From WTJH01 sp049889695 (GTDB taxonomy: Bacteria > Bacteroidota > Bacteroidia > Flavobacteriales > Flavobacteriaceae): a stretch of 64,000 nt of DNA. The notes beneath the pieces were generated by a model. That model searched no databases, had not been told where the DNA came from, and was given only the letters and a program-made list of their open reading frames with translations. Position numbers and translations under genes: made by a program. Below are positions 17,036 to 24,470 of this stretch, one piece after another. The first letter of the stretch is position 1, and each line of letters starts with the position of its first letter. The DNA lies in contig JBMHCX010000009.1 of assembly GCA_049889695.1 (NCBI GenBank), positions 62,001 through 126,000 on the forward strand. Direction: 5' to 3'.

Positions 17036-18487
17036 ATGCTACACAAGCCCTCGATAATATTGATTGCTCAACACTATTGGAAAAAAACTTTTCAAGAGAA
17101 GACCATCTATATTTTGCTCACCGTTTTCTGCCTACTGCTCTTATTTTCCGCTTACACCGGATGGATGCAGTACACTACACAAAATCAAATTCGGATCGAT
17201 CATCAGGAAATGGCCCGGGAAAGCTGGGAGGCGAACCCCGACAAGCACCCCCACCGGATGGCTCACTTTGGAACCTTTGCTTTTCGTCTAAAACATCCGC
17301 TGAGCCTGTTCGATTTTGGATTGGAGAACTATATGGGAAATGCGGTTTTTTTGGAGGCGCATGCGCAAAACAGCATCAATTTTTCGGAGGCTAGTTTATC
17401 CTCCGATTTAATTCGATTTGGCGAATTGAGTTTAGCCATGATTTTACAGCTTGTTTTGCCGCTGATCATCTTTTTCCTCGGATATCGATCTGTGGTGGAA
17501 GAGCGCGAAAAGGGAACGCTGTTGATCGCTCATGTACAAGGGGTAGGTTACACCAATTTTCTCTTGGGAAAAAGCTTGGGACTATGGTGGATGAGCTTGC
17601 TTTTTTTTCTACCAGCATTTCTGATGTTAAGTTTTCTATTGCTGATGATCGACAACAGCTTTACGCAGGAGAACAGCTGGAGTTTAGGGATGCTTTTTCT
17701 GGCCTACTTGCTCTATTGCGGCCTGGCCTGCTTGGTTGCTGTCCTCATTTCTGCCCGAAGCTCTTCCAGCAAGCAAGCGCTCGTACGCTTGGTGGGCATA
17801 TGGATACTTATGGTTGTTATCCTTCCTAAAAGTGCGCAGGCGTTGGGACGCTACCTCCACCCTGCTCCGAATACTTTTGAGTTTAATGCACAAGTTCAGG
17901 AGGACATCGATCGTATAGGCAATAGCCATCGTCCTGACGATCCTTTTTTCTCCCGTTTAAGAGACTCCGTCCTCCAAGTACATCAGGTGAACAACATTAC
18001 TGAGCTCCCCTTTAATTACGGTGGCTTTGTCATGCAGGTGGGCGAAAAACTCAGTTCCCGCATCTACAACAAACATCATCATGCACTATTGGATATCTAC
18101 AGAAAGCAAAACAGTATTAGCCTAGGAGTGGCGCTCTTCGATCCTTATGCGGCTCTGAAACACCTATCTATGACACTCGCCAAGACAGATTTTGAATCCT
18201 ATATTTCTTTTCAACAGCAAGCGGAAGATTACCGATATCAGCTCGCTCAAACCATGAATGGTTTACAGATGAAATACATCAGTAGTAGCCGGCCTTCAGG
18301 ATCTGAAGGACAAGTACATGTTGTGAGTAGAGATCATTGGAAAGCATTTCCCGATTTTAATTATCAGTTCCCCTCCCAACGGGCATCTCTTCAGCATAGC
18401 TACCCCTTGTGGTTGGCATTAGGCGCTTGGAGTATATTATTGTTAGGAGGCGTTTTTTATTACGGTCGTAAACCCTTAAACCATTAA
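17036..18487 (+). CDS. ABC-2 type permease, DUF3526 family (first of pair)
   Basis: I start this gene at ATG 17036, 5 nt after the receptor stop; the frame is open further upstream but that part lies inside the receptor gene. The 483-residue protein has one TM near residue 25-45, a large periplasmic segment with PHRMAHFGTFAFRLKHPLSLFD and LEAHAQN (the DUF3526 pattern), then about five TM helices, a second extracytoplasmic loop and a last TM near the C-terminus. VEEREKGTLLIAHVQG is the cytoplasmic coupling motif of ABC-2 permeases. It probably pairs with the next gene as a heterodimer driven by the ATPase at 13840. ABC-2 systems usually export, yet its partner is an import receptor, so the direction of transport is open. 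Confidence 0.82.
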   Translation: MLHKPSIILIAQHYWKKTFQEKTIYILLTVFCLLLLFSAYTGWMQYTTQNQIRIDHQEMARESWEANPDKHPHRMAHFGTFAFRLKHPLSLFDFGLENYMGNAVFLEAHAQNSINFSEASLSSDLIRFGELSLAMILQLVLPLIIFFLGYRSVVEEREKGTLLIAHVQGVGYTNFLLGKSLGLWWMSLLFFLPAFLMLSFLLLMIDNSFTQENSWSLGMLFLAYLLYCGLACLVAVLISARSSSSKQALVRLVGIWILMVVILPKSAQALGRYLHPAPNTFEFNAQVQEDIDRIGNSHRPDDPFFSRLRDSVLQVHQVNNITELPFNYGGFVMQVGEKLSSRIYNKHHHALLDIYRKQNSISLGVALFDPYAALKHLSMTLAKTDFESYISFQQQAEDYRYQLAQTMNGLQMKYISSSRPSGSEGQVHVVSRDHWKAFPDFNYQFPSQRASLQHSYPLWLALGAWSILLLGGVFYYGRKPLNH

Positions 18488-18490
18488 ATT

Positions 18491-19840
18491 ATGCATCTGC
18501 TATTATTCAAGCAATTCTTACAGTTACGGGTGGTGAAAATGGCCAGTATTCTAATCCTTGCGATGAGTCTGTTGAGTTTTGCCCTAGGCGAACAGTTTAT
18601 CACGGAAAAAAAAGAGGCAACACAAGCTGTGAGTGCATTGCAGGAAAGTCTGTTGGAAGATCATTTATCCGCTCAGTACGATATGGGATTAATGCTGTAT
18701 TATCTAAAATTTGCGGTGATCAAACAAATTCATCCGCTGAATGGATTTAGCTTTGGACAAAGCGATATACTATCCCAAATTAAACACATCACGATTCGCG
18801 GATTAGAAAATCAAATCTACAATGTGAACTTGTCTAATCCCCTTCATCTGCATACGGGAAGTCTAGACTTTGGCTTTGTGCTGATTTATCTTTTCCCTTT
18901 GCTGATCATTGCCTTTTGTTACCAGGTGTTTTCTAAAGAACAGGAAACAGGTATCTGGCTGTTGATAAAAGTCCAAAACATCACACCTCTACGCTACATA
19001 TCCATGCAACTAGCCGTTCGGTTGTTGTGGACTTTATTGCTTTTCTTGTGTATGTTTTGGCTCGGAATCTGGTGGCTGAAGGTCCCCTTGGATGGCAACA
19101 CTTGGAACTTTTTAGCGATCAGCATTTTGTATCTGATATTTTGGTTTTCCTTGTGCTTCCTTGTAATTGGGGCAAAAAGGAGTTCCAATTTCACTATTGG
19201 TTCGCTCCTCTCCCTTTGGTTGATCATGGTTGTGCTGCTTCCTGCAGTCATCAACAATTGGGTAACACAAAAGTATCCGATCGAAGAGTCTTTTACAGGT
19301 ATGATTAAACAGCGCGATAGCTATCACACCAAATGGGATTCAAACAAACGGGAAACAGTTCAAAAATTTTATGAGCACTACCCACAGTTTGAATCATATG
19401 GTTTTCCTCCTGAAGAAGGATTTAACTGGTTGTGGTACTATGCCATGCAACAAATGGGCGACGATGAAACACTAGTGGAACAAAAAGCTATACGCCAAAA
19501 AATTAACCAGCGACATCTGCGGAGCAAAAAAATAGCTCAGTGGGTACCGCCCTTGTTCACACAGATGAAGTTTAACGATTTCGCCCAGTCCGGCCTACAA
19601 AGTCAGTTAGAATTTCAAGACCAAACTGCGGCTCTTCATGAGAAATTGCGGCTTTTTTACTATCCTAAAATATTCGATAATAGCTCGGTGGAAGATGAAG
19701 ATTGGGAAAATGCTCAACCTGTTTTTCTACAGGCTACAGCCGATAAACCCTTACATCTGGGGCAGTATGCCCCTTTACTCATCGCAATAATTATTTGTTT
19801 TGGTCTCGGTAGAATAGCCTTGAGAACAAAGGAGTCCTGA
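18491..19840 (+). CDS. ABC-2 type permease, DUF3526 family (second of pair)
   Basis: This 449-residue protein starts 3 nt after the first permease and has the same layout: an N-terminal TM (~15-33), a long periplasmic segment, FSKEQETGIWLLIKVQN as the coupling motif after a TM pair, four to five TM helices up to ~residue 260, a soluble loop and a final TM (~425-445). It is clearly related to its neighbour but lacks the clear HFGTFAF/LEAHAQN signature, so the two have diverged. It is the last gene of the operon and converges on ung, with only 4 nt between the stops. Confidence 0.8.
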   Translation: MHLLLFKQFLQLRVVKMASILILAMSLLSFALGEQFITEKKEATQAVSALQESLLEDHLSAQYDMGLMLYYLKFAVIKQIHPLNGFSFGQSDILSQIKHITIRGLENQIYNVNLSNPLHLHTGSLDFGFVLIYLFPLLIIAFCYQVFSKEQETGIWLLIKVQNITPLRYISMQLAVRLLWTLLLFLCMFWLGIWWLKVPLDGNTWNFLAISILYLIFWFSLCFLVIGAKRSSNFTIGSLLSLWLIMVVLLPAVINNWVTQKYPIEESFTGMIKQRDSYHTKWDSNKRETVQKFYEHYPQFESYGFPPEEGFNWLWYYAMQQMGDDETLVEQKAIRQKINQRHLRSKKIAQWVPPLFTQMKFNDFAQSGLQSQLEFQDQTAALHEKLRLFYYPKIFDNSSVEDEDWENAQPVFLQATADKPLHLGQYAPLLIAIIICFGLGRIALRTKES

Positions 19841-19844
19841 AGGG

Positions 19845-20516
19845 TTACAAAGCCCATTGAATTTGAGGTTGTCCTTGTTGTGCGAGATAGTTATTGGTTT
19901 TGCTAAAGTGTTTGTTTCCAAACCAATATCCCCGATTGGCGCTTAGTGGAGAGGGATGCCCACAACTCAGGATCAGATGCTTACTGTCATCCAATAGGCG
20001 TTTCTTTTTTTGTGCAAAACCGCCCCACAGCAAAAATACTAAGCCTTCCTTTTGTTGGGATAGTGTTTGCAAGACCCGATCCGTGAATTCCTCCCAGCCT
20101 TGCTTCTGATGACTGGCGGCTTGTGCTGCTCGAACCGTTAAAGTGGCGTTTAACAGCAATACCCCCTGATTGGCCCAGGGTGTTAGATCGCCAGTGGCCG
20201 GATAGTCCAAGCTTAAATCTGTTTGTAATTCCTTAAAAATATTGACCAAAGAGGGTGGATGGGGAATTCCATTGGGAACTGAAAAACTAAGCCCGTGTGC
20301 CTGTCCCGGTCCATGATATGGGTCTTGTCCTAACAGCACCACCCGAACCCGATCATAGGGACAGGCGGTAAAGGCATTAAATATTTGTCCACCCGGCGGG
20401 TAACAGCGATGCAAGCGGTACTCGGATTGAACAAAGTGCACCAATTGCTCAAATTTTGGGCTCTCAAAAGCCGGTTTTAAGGGGAGTTGCCAGCTGGGGT
20501 GTATACGGACATCCAT
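19845..20516 (-). CDS. ung: uracil-DNA glycosylase
   Basis: This 223-residue protein matches family 1 uracil-DNA glycosylases over its full length. The catalytic water-activating motif GQDPYHGPGQAHG has Asp65, FSVPNG and PSLVNIFKEL form the uracil pocket, LLLNATLTV follows, and the leucine-intercalation loop HPSPLSANRG is near residue 190. It removes uracil from DNA as the first step of base-excision repair in the cytoplasm. It is divergent from mutS2 (38 bp between starts), placing two DNA-maintenance genes side by side. Confidence 0.97.
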   Translation of the reverse strand: MDVRIHPSWQLPLKPAFESPKFEQLVHFVQSEYRLHRCYPPGGQIFNAFTACPYDRVRVVLLGQDPYHGPGQAHGLSFSVPNGIPHPPSLVNIFKELQTDLSLDYPATGDLTPWANQGVLLLNATLTVRAAQAASHQKQGWEEFTDRVLQTLSQQKEGLVFLLWGGFAQKKKRLLDDSKHLILSCGHPSPLSANRGYWFGNKHFSKTNNYLAQQGQPQIQWAL

Positions 20517-20523
20517 ATTTAGT

Positions 20524-20531
20524 TATTTTTG
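20524..20531 (+). promoter_or_regulatory. -7 promoter box for mutS2
   Basis: TATTTTTG is a perfect match to the Bacteroidota -7 consensus TAnnTTTG and lies 23 nt before the mutS2 start codon in the 38-bp divergent gap with ung. No clear -33 TTTG is seen at the usual spacing. Confidence 0.45.
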
Positions 20532-20554
20532 TAGCGCTAAGTTAAAAAATTGCT

Positions 20555-22717
20555 ATGGGGTATATCCCTCAAAAAACCCTTGAAGACCTTGAGTTTTTAG
20601 AGGTTGTGGCACAAATGTCTGCCATGGCCATTACTCCCCTTGGAAAAGAATCTTGTCGAGGCATAGTTCCTTTAGAAGATCGGGAAAGCTGTATGTTTGA
20701 GCTGGACTGTGTTTCTGAATTTCTATCCTCTTTTGACAACGACAACACCATTCCCAATCATGGTTTTGAATCTTTTGAAAGCGCCATTAAGATGCTGGCC
20801 ATCGAAAATAGTGTGTTGGAAATACAAGCCTTTCGCAATATTGCCGCGGCATCTGAAACGGTGAATACCTTGCTACAGTTTTTGGAAAAATTTAAAACCT
20901 ATTATCCCGCGCTGCATTCTTCAACTGAAAGTCTCTACATCAACAAAGAGATTAAAGCAGAAATCGATAGTGTGATCGACCGTTTTGGGGAAATCCACAA
21001 CAATGCTTCTGAAACGCTCTACACTGTTCGCAAAGCGATCCAGAGTATCCGCGGAAAAATAGGACAAAGCTTTAACAAAGCCCTCACCCACTATGCCAAT
21101 CTTGGGTATTTGGACGATATACGAGAATCAGTCATCGATAACAAACGAGTACTGGCCGTGAAATCCATGTACAGACGCAAGGTTAAAGGCGGGATCATGG
21201 GCAGTTCTAAAACGGGAAGTATTGTTTTCATCGAACCGGAAGCCACCCTACAACTGGGACGCGAACTGCAGAACCTCCTTTTTGAGGAAACAGAGGAGAT
21301 CAAGAAAATCTTAAGTCAGTTGACAGATTTCTTAAGACCTTACCGTACACTCCTCCAAGCCTATCAACATTTTTTAGTGTTTTTAGATACGGTTTATGCG
21401 CGGGCGCGATTTGCGGAAGCCACCCAAAGTATACTGCCGCAAATTTCTGACCAACAGGAGCTGTTGCTTAAAGATGCTTTTCATCCCCTACTCTTACAAA
21501 CACACCGTTTAGAAGGAAAAAAAACATATCCGCAGGATATCAGCCTTGCGCCGGATCAGCGCATTATCGTAATTTCGGGACCCAATGCCGGGGGGAAAAG
21601 TATCACCTTGAAAACAGTAGGACTGCTCCAACTCATGCTGCAAAGTGGTATGCTCATCCCTGTTCATGAAAAGTCGACCGCTTGTCTGTTCGACCGAATA
21701 CTGACAGACATAGGCGACAATCAGAGTATCGAAAACCACCTGAGTACCTATTCCTACCGTTTAAAAAACATGAAGGCCTTCTTAAAGAAATGCAATGACA
21801 AAACTCTTTTCTTAATCGATGAGTTTGGAACAGGCTCCGATCCAGAACTCGGAGGTGCACTTGCAGAAGCAATACTGGAAGACTTCTATGACAGAGGTGC
21901 TTTTGGACTCATTACGACACATTACAGTAATCTTAAAGTACTGGCCAACGAACTCCCAGCCATGATCAATGCGAATATGCAATTCGACAATCGAACACTC
22001 GAACCTGTCTTTAAGCTGGTGATGGGCGAAGCCGGAAGTTCTTTTACTTTCGAAGTAGCTCAGAAAAATGGCCTGCCCTACTCGCTGATTAATCGCGCCA
22101 AGAAAAAAATTGAAAGAGGAAAAGTGCGATTCGATGCGACGATTGCCAAGTTGCAGAAAGAACGCAATCAGATGGCTCAGACCGGACGTTCTTTAAAAGA
22201 AAAGGAGGATGCCGCCGCCAAAGCGACAGATAAATACACCTCCTTAAACCAGAAAATGAAAGAAAAATTGGTCAATTATCAGGAACTTTACGATCACAAT
22301 CAGCGAATGATAGTACTGGGAAATAAGTTTAATGATGCTGCCGAACGATTCTTTAATACCAATAAAAAACGACCACTGATTGCGGAACTTTTGCGCTTGG
22401 TGGAAACCGAAAACTCCAAACGCAAGCGCAAAACTGCAGCTGTGGCCAAAAAAGAGCGACAAAAGAAAAAAGAAGTCCACAAAGAGCTGGAAACAAAAAT
22501 TGTCGAAGTCCGAGAAGAGAAAAAACAGGCAAAAAAGCAACCTCCTAAGCCAAAAACAAAACCCAAGCCGAAAAATCCGCTTAAAATAGGCGATAGAGTC
22601 CGTATACAGGACAGCAAGTCTGTTGGCAGCATCGACACCATTGAAAAAAACAAGGCAATTGTTAACTATGGATTGTTTACCACCCAAGTCAGTTTAGATC
22701 AACTGGAGAAAGTATGA
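20555..22717 (+). CDS. mutS2: MutS2-family DNA-binding ATPase lacking the Smr domain
   Basis: This 720-residue protein has a helical core and clamp (1-310), the MutS-type ATPase with Walker A SGPNAGGKSITLKT, LTDIGDNQSIENHLSTYS and Walker B LFLIDEFGTGSDP, followed by a long coiled coil. The tail is very rich in Lys and Pro (~610-660) and ends in a small KOW/tudor-like beta domain (IGDRVRI...GSIDTIEKN...VNYGLFTTQV). Canonical MutS2 proteins are ~780 residues and end in an Smr nuclease domain; no Smr motif is present here, as in other Bacteroidota members I know. MutS2 proteins act on branched DNA or collided ribosomes, and without Smr a direct nuclease role is doubtful. Its stop overlaps the next gene by 4 nt. 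Confidence 0.9.
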   Translation: MGYIPQKTLEDLEFLEVVAQMSAMAITPLGKESCRGIVPLEDRESCMFELDCVSEFLSSFDNDNTIPNHGFESFESAIKMLAIENSVLEIQAFRNIAAASETVNTLLQFLEKFKTYYPALHSSTESLYINKEIKAEIDSVIDRFGEIHNNASETLYTVRKAIQSIRGKIGQSFNKALTHYANLGYLDDIRESVIDNKRVLAVKSMYRRKVKGGIMGSSKTGSIVFIEPEATLQLGRELQNLLFEETEEIKKILSQLTDFLRPYRTLLQAYQHFLVFLDTVYARARFAEATQSILPQISDQQELLLKDAFHPLLLQTHRLEGKKTYPQDISLAPDQRIIVISGPNAGGKSITLKTVGLLQLMLQSGMLIPVHEKSTACLFDRILTDIGDNQSIENHLSTYSYRLKNMKAFLKKCNDKTLFLIDEFGTGSDPELGGALAEAILEDFYDRGAFGLITTHYSNLKVLANELPAMINANMQFDNRTLEPVFKLVMGEAGSSFTFEVAQKNGLPYSLINRAKKKIERGKVRFDATIAKLQKERNQMAQTGRSLKEKEDAAAKATDKYTSLNQKMKEKLVNYQELYDHNQRMIVLGNKFNDAAERFFNTNKKRPLIAELLRLVETENSKRKRKTAAVAKKERQKKKEVHKELETKIVEVREEKKQAKKQPPKPKTKPKPKNPLKIGDRVRIQDSKSVGSIDTIEKNKAIVNYGLFTTQVSLDQLEKV

Positions 22718-23109
22718 CCCCAAAGGCCATCTTATTTTATGACGGAAATTGTGCCTTGTGTCACGGGGCGGTTCGTTGGGTACTGAAACGCAAACCACTC
22801 GAATATCTTTATTTTTCTCCGCTTCAAGGAGAGACAGCTCCAAACTATCTTGCCCCTGCTTTGCTAAAGGACTTAAACACGGTTGTTTTATGGCGAAATG
22901 AAGGTGTTTATACCCATGCTTCAGCTGTTTTTCACCTTTGGAAGGACTGTGGTGGAGGATGGAAACTATTGAGTTTGGGACGCTATTTCCCCAGCATTTT
23001 AACGAATGCTGTCTATCGTTTTGTCGCCCGCAATCGCTTCCGATGGAAAAAACCCCTAGAGGGCTGTCCGCTCCCCGATCCTGCCCAACGGCACAGATTC
23101 CTTATGTAG
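22714..23109 (+). CDS. DCC-family (DUF393) thiol-disulfide oxidoreductase-like protein
   Basis: This 131-residue protein has the DCC hallmark YDGNCALC near the N-terminus (Cys13, Cys16) on a thioredoxin-like fold, plus the family's C-terminal features SLGRYFPSILTNAVYRFVARNR. The CxxC pair suggests redox activity, but no substrate is established for the family. It overlaps mutS2 by 4 nt (ATGA) and is translated with it, which may be only genomic economy. No signal peptide is seen, so it is cytoplasmic. Confidence 0.85.
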   Translation: MTPKAILFYDGNCALCHGAVRWVLKRKPLEYLYFSPLQGETAPNYLAPALLKDLNTVVLWRNEGVYTHASAVFHLWKDCGGGWKLLSLGRYFPSILTNAVYRFVARNRFRWKKPLEGCPLPDPAQRHRFLM

Positions 23110-23190
23110 GCATATTCCAACCCTGCCTTAGACCACTCTATTCTTGATATTTTCAGTAAAAATTTGTATTTTATTACAAACCCCCAAACT

Positions 23191-23493
23191 ATGCCTACCC
23201 ATAAAAACAACCCCAGCAAGCAACCGCGATTCAACCATCAAATCATTCTTTTAGCCATTGTTGGTCTGGCCTATTTAGGCGTGTATCAGCAACGCTATTG
23301 GCATCAGGAATTACAAAAACGCTCTGAAGATGTTGCTCAACAGACGCAAAATGAGATCCTAGCGGCTATCGATTGCTATTTTAGCACCCCCGATAGTCTG
23401 CCTGCCCAGGCATTGCTCTTTTCTTCGAATACTGCCGATGTGGTTGTCGTGGAGTTAAAAGGTGTAAAAAGCCTTCGTGTTCACCCGAAATAA
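23191..23493 (+). CDS. small single-pass membrane protein of unknown function
   Basis: The frame is open from 23164, but I prefer ATG 23191, which gives a 100-residue protein starting MPTHKNN. It has a basic N-terminus, one TM helix (~residues 20-37, IILLAIVGLAYLGVY) and a soluble ~60-residue tail beginning with an amphipathic helix (HQELQKRSEDVAQQTQNEI). I do not recognise a family. It is 81 nt downstream of the DCC gene and converges on a barrel protein. Codon use and amino-acid composition look coding. Confidence 0.55.
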   Translation: MPTHKNNPSKQPRFNHQIILLAIVGLAYLGVYQQRYWHQELQKRSEDVAQQTQNEILAAIDCYFSTPDSLPAQALLFSSNTADVVVVELKGVKSLRVHPK

Positions 23494-23563
23494 AAGGGGG
23501 AAAACCAACACCAGATGGCATGGATTTTATGCTATACTGGTGAAGAATTCCTCGGAGGGGACT

Positions 23564-24139
23564 TTAAAAGCGTTTTCCTATTGAAAATCCCAAACGGGAG
23601 TGGACTTGATCTCCCCAATCGTTATCGAGCAAATAGCGACCTACCCCTAAGAAAAGCTCAAAGCTGAAACCTTTCTGATTAACCCATTTTCGGCCGATGG
23701 CTGCGCCGAGAGATATTTGAAAATTCGTAGTTTCCTCGTAAGTATAGATGTCCATGTCGAAAGAGTCAATATACGAAGAAGCCGATCCGAATGAGGAAAA
23801 TAACTCGACATAGGTTCCTTTCGCACCATAATCTTGTCGATTTAAAAAATAGAAGCGATAATAGGGAGTGATCGCAAAATCTTGAGTGGTATAATCGTTG
23901 TCGCCAAAATCTACTAGAAGACCTACACCATAGCCCGAGGATGCGTTGGACACTCGTTCATAATTAACATCAAGCACACTACCGGCCAACAAGCTAAGAG
24001 CATTCAGCCGAACTTCGTGGTTCCCATAGGTTTCAGCAGCTTCAAAAGAACTGTTTTTAACAATTTCTACTTTTTGGGGACTGTCCTGTCCCCAAAGCGT
24101 TAGGCTGCATAGGCAAAGAAAAAGAAATAGCTGTTTCAA
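23564..24139 (-). CDS. small outer-membrane beta-barrel protein (DUF3575-like)
   Basis: This 191-residue protein has a signal peptide (1-17, ending LTLWGQ) and alternating aromatic/polar strands typical of an 8-strand barrel: VRLNALSLLAGSVLDVNYERV, ITPYYRFYFL, SLGAAIGRKWV, and a terminal RLGFSIGKRF ending in Phe. The NALSLLAGSVLDVNYE stretch and the overall size fit the DUF3575 group of uncharacterised Bacteroidota outer-membrane proteins. It stands alone; the 316-bp region upstream holds a possible 39-residue ORF on the same strand and the uvrA promoter. Confidence 0.75.
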   Translation of the reverse strand: MKQLFLFLCLCSLTLWGQDSPQKVEIVKNSSFEAAETYGNHEVRLNALSLLAGSVLDVNYERVSNASSGYGVGLLVDFGDNDYTTQDFAITPYYRFYFLNRQDYGAKGTYVELFSSFGSASSYIDSFDMDIYTYEETTNFQISLGAAIGRKWVNQKGFSFELFLGVGRYLLDNDWGDQVHSRLGFSIGKRF

Positions 24140-24213
24140 AATATCCTTGTTTGATTAATTTAACTTCAACCAATTAACACTCGAAAGTATAAAACTATTT
24201 TCTTTTTTCTCCA

Positions 24214-24333
24214 TTAATGCTCCATAATAACATCTCTTAGCATATGCATAGCAGGCGGATATAAGAGAGCGTAAATAAAAACACTCAAGAGAAAGAGAAA
24301 TATGGCCAGGCACCATGGATTAGGGCATTTCAT
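24214..24333 (-). CDS. possible 39-residue membrane microprotein
   Basis: This short ORF lies in the 316-bp gap between the barrel protein and uvrA. It starts MKCPNPWC and has one hydrophobic helix of about 18 residues (LAIFLFLLSVFIYALLYP), then a short charged tail ending VIMEH. A TACATTTA box (one mismatch to TAnnTTTG) is found about 19 nt upstream of the start. The layout fits a small membrane protein, but it has no recognised family and the rest of the gap shows no other coding signal. Chance cannot be excluded. Confidence 0.35.
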   Translation of the reverse strand: MKCPNPWCLAIFLFLLSVFIYALLYPPAMHMLRDVIMEH

Positions 24334-24443
24334 AAGCGCGTAGGTTCTATTGTAAATGTAGAAAAGATTCGTTGGTAAATTTCAATCTTTCACAATTTTA
24401 ACATCCTTTGGCAGGGACAGTCAAATATTAGAATTCTATCGCC

Positions 24444-24451
24444 TATATTTG
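24444..24451 (+). promoter_or_regulatory. -7 promoter box for uvrA
   Basis: TATATTTG matches TAnnTTTG perfectly. With a transcription start expected about 5-7 nt later, the upstream ATG at 24456 would fall at or before the transcript's 5' end, which favours the ATG at 24471 as the uvrA start. Confidence 0.45.
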
Positions 24452-24470
24452 GAGGATGCTTAGGGAACAA

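Noticed and set aside
22244..22687. 147-codon minus-strand ORF opposite the mutS2 tail
   Set aside because: It is the antisense of the Lys/Pro-rich coding region, with a Phe/Leu-rich low-complexity product and no start signal; the mutS2 frame is clearly the real one.
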